From: Trichoplax sp. H2
Lineage: Eukaryota > Placozoa > Uniplacotomia > Trichoplacea
Assembly (NCBI GenBank): GCA_003344405.1
Contig: NOWV01000074.1
Location: 292,188 to 356,187 of the forward strand
DNA: 64,000 nt
Reading direction: 5' to 3'
Shown: positions 1 through 11,100 of the stretch, piece after piece
Layout of the letters: each line of letters opens with the position of its first letter
Position numbering within the stretch: the stretch's first letter is position 1
Notes under the pieces: model-generated
Seen by the model: only the letters and a program-made list of their open reading frames with translations
The model's database searches: none
Told to the model about the DNA's origin: nothing
Position numbers and translations under genes: made by a program

Positions 1-23
1 TGTCGACTAAACGAAAGCGATAC

Positions 24-3000
24 CTCCTCTGAAGTACGATTGTATAACTTTTCGAGTTGAGATTTACGAGAAGCTTCGTGTGCAGCATCGAAAATAAATA
101 TTTTTTCGTCTAAACCTCGTGCCTATCATATAGCATGTTAAACATAAAAGTAAAATAGTTATATTATAAAATCGATATTATAGGTCATAATTAACTATTA
201 CCAATGGTCCTATAGATAATTAAATTTGAATATGTATCATGTTATGGTAATAGACTAACTTTCATTATTGTAAATAGGTGCAATGAAAAATCTACTAGTT
301 CACATGGAAGCATACCTTTATCAGTCTATTCCTGATATCATAATATCTTTCAATTAGATCTTCCATGGTGCGATTCTGTAATTTCAAAAATGCAATAATT
401 AATTTACTGTTGAACGATATCATGGTCTCTATATTAGTTAGATGATTTAATTAAGATTGATACCGGAAATCGAGCGGAATCAAAACGATCGTAAATGACT
501 ACGAATTGCAGATGAAAAGTCCTAATCAAGTACAAAGAACACATTAGCTATTACTATTAACAATTATCACCATTGACCAAGTGAATGAGTCTGGTATTAC
601 CTGCAAAGACTAAATAAATGATCTGTTTCTTCTCTAGTCCAATTAGATCCAGTATCATCATGCAAATATTGCTAGAATAGCAATAGTTATCGTTACTTGC
701 CAACCAATTTATATAAAAGGGTTAAAATTAAAAGTAGCTCGGTTGAATCGAATTTACTTACCTCATATTCTTCTGGTGTATAGGTGAACACTTTAGGTTG
801 CTGTTATAAAAATGTAGTGCATTTAATCACGATAAAAAAAGTGACCGGCTGAACAGAACTATTTGAACCGTAAATTGACGGAAAATCGGCTAAAGTACTT
901 ACGATATTAAACTTGGAAAAAGCATAAGGCTTCGCAACATCTGCAGCTCGCCTCCAGTGATGAAGGCTTGCTCCATCCTATAATAATGTCAATATAAGCT
1001 CATAATGGTCAGTCTATTTTTTAACTATTACAGGTACATTTTGAAAACAAACTCTTCGCTATTAGCTTTTTAACAGAAGATTTTAATATAACTGTGTGTG
1101 TATGATTCGATTCGATTTGTGAAATACCACTTACAAATGAGTATATATCTACCATAGCACTACAGTTTACGATGCTAGCCGCAAGGTATATATTTTAATT
1201 TTAAAGCTTACCGTTCTAGCAGGATTAGAAAAGGGTGCCCAACACCAACGCCTAGCTCGTGAACGTCCAAGCTTAGCTTTCACTTGTTTGTAACCTCCAG
1301 AAGTTGTACTCATGTCTTCCACATTTTGTTGCCTAAGTTAGATATTAATTGTACAGTTATTAATCTAAGCAGCCAGAGATATACAATATAATAAAGATGT
1401 TGGTCTATTGCAAAAGCATACTAATGTTTACAAAAACTTTAACGGATAGTGATTCTCAAGCCAGTAATTTTGTTTCATAAAATTTAAACATTGATGAAGT
1501 AATAAAATAAAGACAAAATTAACGTTATATTAATTGCAATCGATTACAGCAATACATTAGCATAATCGATCGCCTTTCTAAAATATAGTAGCAATTTTAT
1601 ATATTCCAAAATTGTAATTGAAGTTCATCTTTCTAGAAATTCTTTTCGTGATAAAGGATGAAACAGCCATTCTCTATGCGTATTTCATTATAAACCGGTA
1701 GAGTGCAACACTCATGGTCTTCCACTTATAGAGGCAATCTCATGAAATCAGCTTAATAGCTCGTACGATCTTATATTATCGCGAAGGTAATAGCAACAAT
1801 ATTACTTACCCTTTCTCAAAATTCAATAAAGCAAAGACTTCACGATTCATTCCTTCCGGTCGCTTAGCAATAGCCTGAGGTTTAGAGGTCTTCTTGGTCT
1901 GAAGATTATTAAAAAGCGGAATCCAGTTATTCGAGATTGTGCATGGATTGGTATTAGTCAAATAGGTTTATACGCTTACATACTCGTGTTAAGACTCAAA
2001 AGAGAGAAATCCGATATGGTGTCAATGTGATATCATTGGACATCAATGGCAAATGTTAATTATAGAAATCATCTAAACATACATTACGTATTGATGCTTG
2101 ATGAGATGATACAGCTATGCTAAAACCGTTAATCATACTATGTCTGTAGACTGCAGTTTCAGGTCACCAGTTAATAGGTTTATATTTTATGACGACATCA
2201 TTTTATTGTGAGCAATGCAATGTGATAAAATGGATGAAATGCTAATTGTCAAGTACTGGATATACTGTATATATCCAGCATATCCCGGATTCTTTGGTTG
2301 TTGCCGGGACTGACCGTAAACTATACGTACACCGTTATGGACTTCTACTCCATGACAAGTATCATCAGTCGTTCTAGGGGAAGGCTTACAATGATAACGA
2401 AATCAGAAGCGAAATATAGACCTGTTACCTAGAAGAATGGATCTGATTGACATGATTGCTGGCATTGGATATGGTTAACTGTAAAAGCCGTTACACTAAC
2501 AGTACATTACTGTAAGGTAAAGTTGAATTGACTGGGCCAAAAACAACCTAAAGTGAATTGGAGATGTCTAGCCACCTGTATGTACATTTCTTGCATAAGG
2601 CGTGCAACTGTATTTCCAGCTATGCTACTGCTACCCTCTATCCTCATCCTCTACGCATATGTATAATGTAGCACTGCAAATTCGATTTGCCCTAGCCATC
2701 AATCTAATTTTACTGTTATAGCAGACTATTTTAATCATGCAGATTCTACTAGGGCTGATTGTCCAACAGCAAGGCGAAAATAACCGGTTGATCCTTTGAC
2801 AACCAACTATGCAACAGCTAGCCCCAATTCTTGCTAAAGGCAACGCTTGTTTATTTATAGCCACGAAACTATTCTGCCGTTATGGTCAACCTTGGCTAGG
2901 TTATCCCTGTTACTACATCTGCACATGGCAAAGTACAGTAGGCAATCTAATCATGAAATAACGAAGAAATGATAGTCTATCCAAGAAATTGGGTTCATTT

Positions 3001-3330
3001 GGCAGTGAGTTTTTTGGTTCTTTTTTCACGGTTCTACACTGGTCTAGTGGTTGTGTAATGTGGAGTCAACGCTCTTCTGTTGGCTCGATTCTGATACTAA
3101 CTCTTGCCTTCGGTATAGCACAAGACGTGACAGTGAACGTTACTGACTAGACCCATGTCGGCGTCATCATCGCTTTTGTTAGCGATGATTGCATGTCTGC
3201 TCAAAGTAATGGAATAGAAAAAATGAAACAATTTTACCTTATTTGAACCAATAATTGCCTCCTTAGTAACTGTTGGACTTTCATTACTTGTTGGATCGTT
3301 AATTTCTAAAATTTCTCTCACGTCGGCCAT
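24..3330 (-). CDS. DMAP1: DNA methyltransferase 1-associated protein 1 (DMAP1), 5' part, partial
   Basis: Chromatin protein of the NuA4/TIP60 acetyltransferase and SRCAP remodelling complexes, acting in the nucleus. Coding exons read by eye (minus strand): 3330-3238, 1898-1810, 1332-1212, 977-903, 800-762, 671-601, 521-464, 375-316, 122-24. All junctions have GT/AG ends and keep phase, giving 235 residues of a family usually near 460-470; the C-terminal half lies left of the window. Family hallmarks: start MADVREILE, RPEGMNREVFALL, VKAKLG, WAPFSNPAR, LHHWRRAAD, a SANT-like block with TREETDHLF, FVVIYDRFD and ERYYDI, then FDAAHEASRKSQLEKLYNRT. The ATG at 3330 matches the family start. The frame stays open upstream to 3513, so a longer form is possible but unlikely. 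Its 5' side faces the repeat arrays from 3.54 kb. The family call is very secure; single exon borders were not tested on transcripts. Confidence 0.95.
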
Positions 3331-3539
3331 AACTGTATTAATTTTGGCGCTGCAAGTCGAGTGTTGACTGTCAGCCAAGAGCCATTCAAACAGCGCAATG
3401 GTACGAGTGAGCTGACGAGTGTCACTATATTGAGTTGGTGACACCGAGAAGTGAGTTGTACCGTCGTGTACGTCACTTCTGGTGCAGCTCATACAAGCAA
3501 GGCATTTCATCACAGTAATCCATAGTATGCTAGTGTCAT

Positions 3540-3670
3540 GTACAGTACAGTAAGCGTGTTAACACTACACTGTACAGTACACTGTACTGCACACTACTGT
3601 ACACTGTACAGTTGTCCCGTCCTTCCCGCTATTGTCCTAATTCAGTACAGTGACAGTACGATGATCCCCA
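3540..3670. repeat. TGTAC/GTACAG palindromic repeat cluster
   Basis: A short stretch rich in overlapping TACAGTA, CTGTAC and GTACAG words (for example 3541-3612) that can pair with itself. It lies just upstream of the DMAP1 first exon. The same motif recurs at 28.2-29.0, 57.6-58.7 and 62.9-63.1 kb. No gene is seen. Confidence 0.8.
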
Positions 3671-3729
3671 TCACTATGTCGTTGATACGTGAGATATACT
3701 GTACTCAGTATCCTCATCGCAACAGTATT

Positions 3730-5090
3730 TCTTGGCTTGAGCCCAAGCCAACTTCAGTTCATGCGTGACTGACTGATTGCTACGTCTTCCGCATTTCGCA
3801 TCAGTATTTTTGCTGCTGATGCTAAAGCCAACTTCACTTCATTGGCGACTGATGCTACGTCTTCCGGATCTCGCATCAGTATTTCTTCGGCTGATGCTAA
3901 TGCAAGCTTCAGTGGATGCGTGGCTGATGCTACGTCTCCCGGATTTCGTATCAATATTTTTGCGGCTGATGCTAAAGCAAACTTCAGTTGATGCGTGGCT
4001 GATGCTAAAGCTAACTTCAGTTGATGCGTGGCTGATGCTAAAGCAAGCTTCAGTGGATGCGTGGCTGATGCTACGTCTTCCGGATTTGGTATCAGTATTT
4101 TTGCGGCTGTTGCTAAAGCCAATTCAATTCATTGGTGACTGATGCTACGTCTTCCGGATTTCGCATCAGTATTTCTTCGGCTGATGCTAATGCAAGCTTC
4201 AGTGGATGCGTGGCTGTTGCTACGTCTTCCGGATTTCGTATCAGTATTTTTGCGGCTGATATTAAAGCAAACTTCAGTTGATGCGTGACTGATGCTACGT
4301 CTTCCAAATTTCGCATCAGCATTGTTTCGGTTGAAGCGTGGCTGATGCTACGTCTTCCAGATTTCCCATCAGTATTTTTGCGGCTGATGCTAAAGCAAAC
4401 CTCAGTTGATGCGTGGCTGATGCCACGTCTTCCGGATTTCGTATCAGTATTTTTGCGGCTGATGCTAAAGCAAACTTCAGTTGATGCATGGCTGATGCTA
4501 ATGCAAACTCCAGTGCATGCGTGACTGATGCTACGTCTTTCGGATTTCATATCAGTATTTTTGCGGCTGATGCTAAAGCAAACTTCAGTTGATGCGTGAC
4601 TGATGCTACGTCTTCCGGATTTCGTATCAGTATTTTTGCGGCTGATGCTAAAGTAAACTTCAGTTGATGCGTGGCTGATGCTAATGCAAACTTCAGTTGA
4701 TGCGTGACTGATGCTACGTCTTCCGGATTTCGTATCAGTATTTTTGCGGCTGATGCTAAAGTAAACTACAGTTGATGCGTGGCTGATGCTGATGCAAACT
4801 TCAGTTGATGCGTGACTGATGCTACGTTTTCCGGATTTCGTATCAGTATTTTTGCGGCTGATGCTAAAGTACAGTATACTTCAGTTGATGCGTGGCTGAT
4901 GCTAAAGCAAACCTCAGTTGATGCGTGGCTGATGCTACGTCTTCCAAATTTCGCATCACTATTTTTTCGGTTGATGCGTAACTGATGCTACGTCTCCGGA
5001 TTTCGCATCAGTATTTTTGCGGCTGATGCTAAAGCAAACCTCAGTTGATGCGTGGCTGATGCTACGTCTGGCAAATTTCGCGTCAATGGA
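3730..5090. repeat. Minisatellite array, 75-bp units with inserted 33-bp sub-units
   Basis: A head-to-tail array of about 75-bp units. The core reads TACGTCTTCCGGATTTCG, then ATCAGTATTTTTGCGGCTG, then ATGCTAAAGCAAACTTCAG, then TTGATGCGTGGC. Extra partial units of about 33 bp, only the TAAAGC...GATGCGTGGCTGATGC part, are interspersed (for example 4009-4060 and 4890-4935). Both lengths are multiples of three and the unit carries few stops, so long ORFs appear on both strands (121-145 codons). Frames switch at small indels (for example near 4320 and 4990), so no single frame runs through the array. I read it as non-coding satellite DNA, though this is not proven. Confidence 0.92.
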
Positions 5091-5099
5091 AGAAAATGC

Positions 5100-6560
5100 A
5101 ACTGTAGCACCATGGACTCCCAAGGTATTTGGTCAGTTTGAGGAGTCCATGGTAGTACCTTATGCAAGAAATGTGTCGTAGATAGAGGCTGATGATGAGA
5201 TGGTTTGACCCATATCACAGCCTAAGGTAGCAGCGATCAGGCTCCTTAGACAAACTCTTAAAATATCATTTTGACGAGCCTATGGTAGTACTGTTCATTA
5301 TGCAGAAATGTGTAGAAGATAGAGACTGATGATGAGGCGTCTTGGCTCATATTACCAACCGAACATAGTAGTAGTCAGGTTAATAAACTCGAAGATACCT
5401 GGTCATTTTGAGGAGTTCTTGCTAGCATACAGTACTATGCAAGAAATGTTCAGTAGACACAGGCTAATGACTGGACAGCTCGAGTCGCTCGACTTATATT
5501 ACGAGTATAAGGTAGCAGCGGTCAAGCTCCCTAGCTAAACTCCTAAAATATCATTTTGAGGAGCCCATGGCAGTGCTATTCATCGTGTAGAAATGTATAG
5601 TAGAGAGAGACTGATAATAAGGCGGCTTGACTCATATAACGAGCCTAACGTACAGCAGCAGCAGTCAGGTGAATAAACTCCTAAGATACCTGGGTCACTT
5701 TGAGGAGTGCTTGGTAGTATACTATGCAAGGAATATTCAGTAGACACAAACTGATGATGGGACGGCTCGAGTCGCTCGACCTATATTACGAGCCTAAAAA
5801 GGTAGCATCGGTCAAGCTCCTTAGCTAAACTCTTAAAATATCATTTTGAGGAGCCCAAGGTAGTACTATTAGCAGCGGTCAAGCTCCCTAGCTAAACTCC
5901 TAAAATATTATTTTGAGGAGCCCAAGGCAGTAAAATTAGCAGCGGTCAAGCTCCCTAGCTAAACTCCTAAAATATCATTTTGAGCAGTCCATATTAGGAC
6001 TATTCATAGTGCAGAAATGTATAGTAGAGAGAGACTGATAATAAGGCGGCTTGACTCATATAACAAACCTAACGTACAGCAGCAGCAGTCAGGTGAATGG
6101 ACTCCTCTAAGATACCTGGGTCACTTTGAGGAGTGCTCGGTAGTATACTATGCAAGGAATATTCAGTAGACACAAACTGATGATGGGACGGCTCGAGTCG
6201 CTCGACCTATATTACGAGCCTAAGGTAGCATCGGTCAAGCTCCTTAGCTAAACTCCTAAAATACCATTTTGAGGAGCCCATGGTAGTACTATTCATCGTG
6301 TAGAAATGTATAGTAGATACAGACTGATAATAAGGCGGCTTGGCTCATATAACGAACCTAGCGTATGATTGGCAGTTAGTCTGATGAACTACTAAAATAC
6401 CTAGTGAGCTTGAAGAGTCTAGGCTAGTACATTATGCAAGAACTGTTCAGTAGACAGAGGTTGATAATTAATTAATGGGACGGCTCAACTTATATTACGA
6501 GCCGTCGGTAGTGGCAGTCAAGCTCCTTCGTTAAACTCCTGAAATATCATGTTGGCTTCA
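5100..6560. repeat. Dimeric tandem repeat, about 290-bp higher-order unit
   Basis: A second, unrelated array. Two diverged half-units of about 145 bp alternate: one contains GTCAAGCTCC..TAGCTAAACTCC and TCATTTTGAGGAGCCC, the other AAGATACCTGG, TTTGAGGAGTGCT and GCTCGAGTCGCTCGAC. The same word (GGTAGCAKCGGTCAAGCTCC) starts at 5511 and 5801, giving the 290-bp period, and recurs near 6223. Between 5870 and 5990 the array drops to short units of about 68 bp. The array follows directly on the 75-bp minisatellite. Short ORFs in it (for example 5329-5538) follow the repeat and are not supported as genes. Confidence 0.9.
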
Positions 6561-8131
6561 TTTGGCCCTAGTAGTAATTACCGCCAAATTAATGATCAAG
6601 TCTATGCATAAATTCTAGTATTCTACCTTTTAGTTACAATAACGGAAGTTTGTTGATGGAACTCCATTTCTTTTCGACCTATGAGCTAACTTTATCTCGT
6701 TTTGTGTACCGATACGAGAATAATACTGTAGAATATTGACCATAATAGCATCGAATACATAGTAAAATTCATCATATATAGTGGCCTATATTGCCAGTCA
6801 ACAATAAAAGTCAAAGACCTTCTGTAGGATCAAGTTCGTTGTCAAATAAGAGAGTGAGCCTGAATTGGTTTGATAATATAAAATTATTTTATTACGGATA
6901 ATATCTAGTAAACTATCGTATACCGCAGACTGGATCTATTGAAAATGAAGTAATTTGGAAATCAATCAGTATAGAATAATTTGAAAAAGCTATAACTAGA
7001 TAAATACTCCATTTAATCGTCAATTTCAGCGGTAAAACGTATCAAAAACAGATACCAGCAGCTAAAGTAATCAAGCTAACTGATATATTAACTGTAAATA
7101 ACAATAGCTATATTAATATAATTTTCTTTCGTTTCGATAATCATATAAAGCTCAGCAATATTACAATTATAACAGTGTTAGTGGAATAAGAAAAGATTCA
7201 AATCTCGATCATACTATTAGAATATTTGTATATTACCATCAAGTAATATTGTATGCTGGAATTTATAAACAAAACATATATATTTATCTTTCATTGCTTT
7301 GCGTCATTTTACTATAATATTCAATATGTCAAAATAACACCTTGAATATCTTACTAGATTGCATTTGATAAAAATAGAAAAATTAGGAGTTTGAAGTATC
7401 TTAATTGATTTAGCTCAATTTTTGCTATAATAAATTTTAGCCATATGGAGTATCCGAGTTGTAAAAGATTTTTGTCGGATGGCAGTAGAAAAATAAGAAT
7501 GATAAAGACAACATCCGACAATGAAACAAGCCTATCAAACATTAAAAAATGAATATTTTCAATATTTTACAATAAGTATGTATATTTAGATGTATTTATA
7601 GATTCATCTATAGAAAAAGAAAAAGAGAAATAGAATGATAAATTAAGTATACATATTTATAACAGATGCTTAATACTTCCGATGAAGCATCAGTAATAGC
7701 AGCCATACTATGATATTTGAGCGAGTTATGTGATTCTCGCTTGAATATTAAAGTAGATATGGAGTTACTCGTTGGTAACAGATTGTAAAGGCTACCAAGT
7801 CAAATAAGTTACCACAGTCGATTTATTCAGGAAGATTGCTCCAATAGCGAAACTAGCTTATCAGCAATAGTGCTCCTACTATGATATTCGAGCGGGTTAT
7901 ACGGTTCCTTCTTCAATATTAAAGTAGATATTGGAGTTGTTTGTTGGCAAGAGATTGTGAAGGCTGCCAGGTCGAATAAGTTGCCACAGTCGATCTATTT
8001 ATGAAAATTAGGTCAAAAACGAAGCTAGGTTATTATCTATTGAAGTGTAGATGCTCAATAGCTAGCGATCGTAGAATAAAAAAATTATTGATATAATATG
8101 GACTGCAAAACCTGAAAACAGTTCTACATAC
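6561..8131. other. Unassigned interval, may hold the last TTLL exon; one 175-bp direct duplication
   Basis: AT-rich sequence. The TTLL model ends at 8132 with an open codon and a good donor, so at least one 3'-terminal exon should lie here; I could not identify it. Two diverged direct copies of about 175 bp sit at 7685-7860 and 7860-8035. Both carry TACTATGATATT, GAGCGRGTTAT, ATATTAAAGTAGATAT and ACAGTCGATYTATT. No other gene-like signal was seen. Confidence 0.6.
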
Positions 8132-11100
8132 CTGCTAGAATTAGTCTGAACTGTAGTATCTGCAGCTATTTTAGCTTCGCATGCAAATTGATAGACGATT
8201 AGTAAGCAATCGCGACATAACTTTACAATCCTCCGACAGCAATTCATTTCCACCTACATAGTAGAAGGATATAACGAAATGTTACTGTATTAGCATAATC
8301 ATATGCTGTCTTATACGATATTGACCAATATTCGTGATATAAAAATGCCAATTAGGCTATTACTGAAGAATCTTTTTTGCTAATATAAAGTACTTTATTA
8401 CTCTTACCGTTGAAATACTTTCAGTGCTTTTATTAAAAATCACCTCCCATGAATTACTATAAGTAAACATAATAACATTGATATCAGTTATATCAAATTA
8501 GCCAAAGTATCAGTATGTTATTTGTAATATGCTCATAGGTAGCTAATTTACCCGATAGATGAGAAACAATTCCATAGTCCTTGGCCATGGCTCCATAATA
8601 ATCGATTAAATACGCGGTTAAAGATGCGATTTAATCTTAAATTTTCTATATCTTGACTTCTCCAGATATACTGTAGTACGGAGCCAATATTGGTTTTAAC
8701 AATATCGACAACCTTAATTGCATAGTTACAACAGTATTAGAATAGTTAATGTTATATCAGTAGTAAAACTGATTGTTAGCAATACCAAAACAAACTGATA
8801 TAGTTTTATCAGAGAATAAAATTATATTAAGTAATCACCTTCTTCCTCTTAACTGTGTCTAATTTAACTAGCCAATAAGATGCAACACGAGGCTTGTGAA
8901 ATTTCCAGTTATCCTGTAACTATATTAGAGAAGTTTATTGATTAGACATTAATCAATCAATTAACTATTCATACAGTTTACAATCGCTTTAACTACTTTC
9001 TTTTTCTAAAATTTCTAACCTACAACGCGAACTAGAATACCAAAATTATCTTTTGACTATATATTACATTTCTGAATAATTTTAAATTGGAGTGATGTAA
9101 AAAGAAATAGTAGTATCCGGGCTGAAAATTAATTTATTCAACTTAGATAAAATACTAGTAGATATTCATATGTAGTAAGAATAGTATTATCAAACTCTAG
9201 AGCTACTAATATGCTCTAAAGAAAATCTTTTTAGATACCCTAAGCTGCAAACAATAGTAAAAATGTGAACTACATTTTTTGTTATGCTACAAGCCATGGC
9301 AGAATACCATCTAATACATGACAAGTTCGTACTCATATTCAAATTATTTAAATCTTACAAAAAGAAGTAGAAAGTCAAATAATCGTATAGCCAAATACTA
9401 TAGCATATGGTTATCAAGATTCTTATTAAACTAAATCCCTATTCTTATGCCTATTTGACCATATTTTTTATGCAAGTATTAAGAGTAAATTTAACTTTTT
9501 GGAAAGGAGATTATTGCTAAGCTATTATACATAGAAATAGCATGCACAGCAGGTTGCCTAAATAATATCCAGTATTTCTGCTAATACTTGCTCTAATATA
9601 GTATGATACATATTTTAAATTCTTACCAACTGAAGAATTAGTTTAGCTTCGTCATCGCTCTTTCCAGGGAATTTAATTTTCATTTCATTTAGAGCTATAA
9701 AAGTGCGGTTAGTCAATTCTTCTTCTCGTTGCTTAATAGCAGCTTTAATATAATCATCATCCTAATAGTTGGTAAGCAATTTAGTATTAGTATTGCTTAT
9801 TGTAGCTTCGGTTATGAATAAGCAATTAATCATTGATGAAAAAATCATTAGATTACTATTGCACAGGTTTTGCTCAAATAGGGTGGATTATTGACAGTCG
9901 GTTTCTTATTAGTTCGCACTAATTTGGGTTTATCTTGTTTACTAACAAGATTGCTGCTATCGGGTGTAATTGATTTATTAGCAACTGAATTGGTATCTCT
10001 TTCTATTTGGCTGGGAGGCATTGAGGATAACGCCTAAAGAAGAGTAGAAACGTGACAAAGTTTATTTTATTGCCAAAATTAAACGGCATTATTGAATAAT
10101 CTATTGGGTTATGCGTTACTACCTTGGGACTTTTAGGATTTTGCTTTTTATCCAAGTCAATTTCCATCTCACATTGTTCCAACATATCAAGAATTTCTTC
10201 CTCCTTTATATAGTAAAATAGTAAGGGAAATATAGTCATCAGCTATATATTAAATGAATGACAAGTATTTATTATTTTGTGGGGAAGGATCAGCAACATC
10301 ACGTTAGTAATAGGCGTTAAAAAATTGAGAAAAAGTCTCACCTGTAGGTATTTTAATGCTACGCAATTATCTTTACTAGCAATTCCGGAGCCTAAAGTCG
10401 TTATTTATGAAATTCATTAAGGAACCCTCACATATTAATTATTTGAATTAGCTTTAATTAATAGATGTTTGCTTAGATTAAGATTATGAAATATTTAAAA
10501 TTTTTAGAACACATAATAAATTGTAATAGTGTTGAGAAAGTCCTTTAATAATGTTACAATCTCATCATTCATGATAAATTTACCGGATAAAATAACTTTA
10601 TGGGCAGCATCAATCATTGCTTCATATTTATCGTTGACTTTGCTATCGTCTGTAGGATAAATCCGTCGAAATCCACCCTAGAACAATAAATTAATACGTT
10701 AGACATAAAATGGCAACATTTCAAAGTGGATCATGCAGATGAGGAGTAAATTCTCCGTGATTCCAGCATGTGAGTTATTTACCAAGTTTTTATTTTCATA
10801 CTCTTCTCGAGCATTCTGTATTCGTATCTGATTTAATCGATCTCGCTAATCAAACCCATAACAAAATATTTTTTTCGTTTAATACACAATTTACCATATC
10901 GCCCTTACTGTCAAGGGAATTAGCCAATATTAACCAATAGTGACTTACTAAATTTTCAATCCTTCTCTCAATTAAGTCCTTTTTCTTTTCTTTATCCTAT
11001 TAATAAGAACAGAATTTAACAAATACAGTAGTTTCGTTTTTTTCAATTAGACTAAATCAAGGCAAGATTAGAGCTTGCAGATCCAATTTAATACGAACAT

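Noticed and set aside
3754-4550. Long ORFs (121-145 codons) on both strands in the 75-bp array
   Set aside because: They arise because the unit length is a multiple of three and has few stops. Frames switch at indels and both strands are open at once, so coding is not supported.
3730-5090. Regular repeats resembling a CRISPR array
   Set aside because: Units are contiguous with no unique spacers, and the DNA is animal nuclear sequence.
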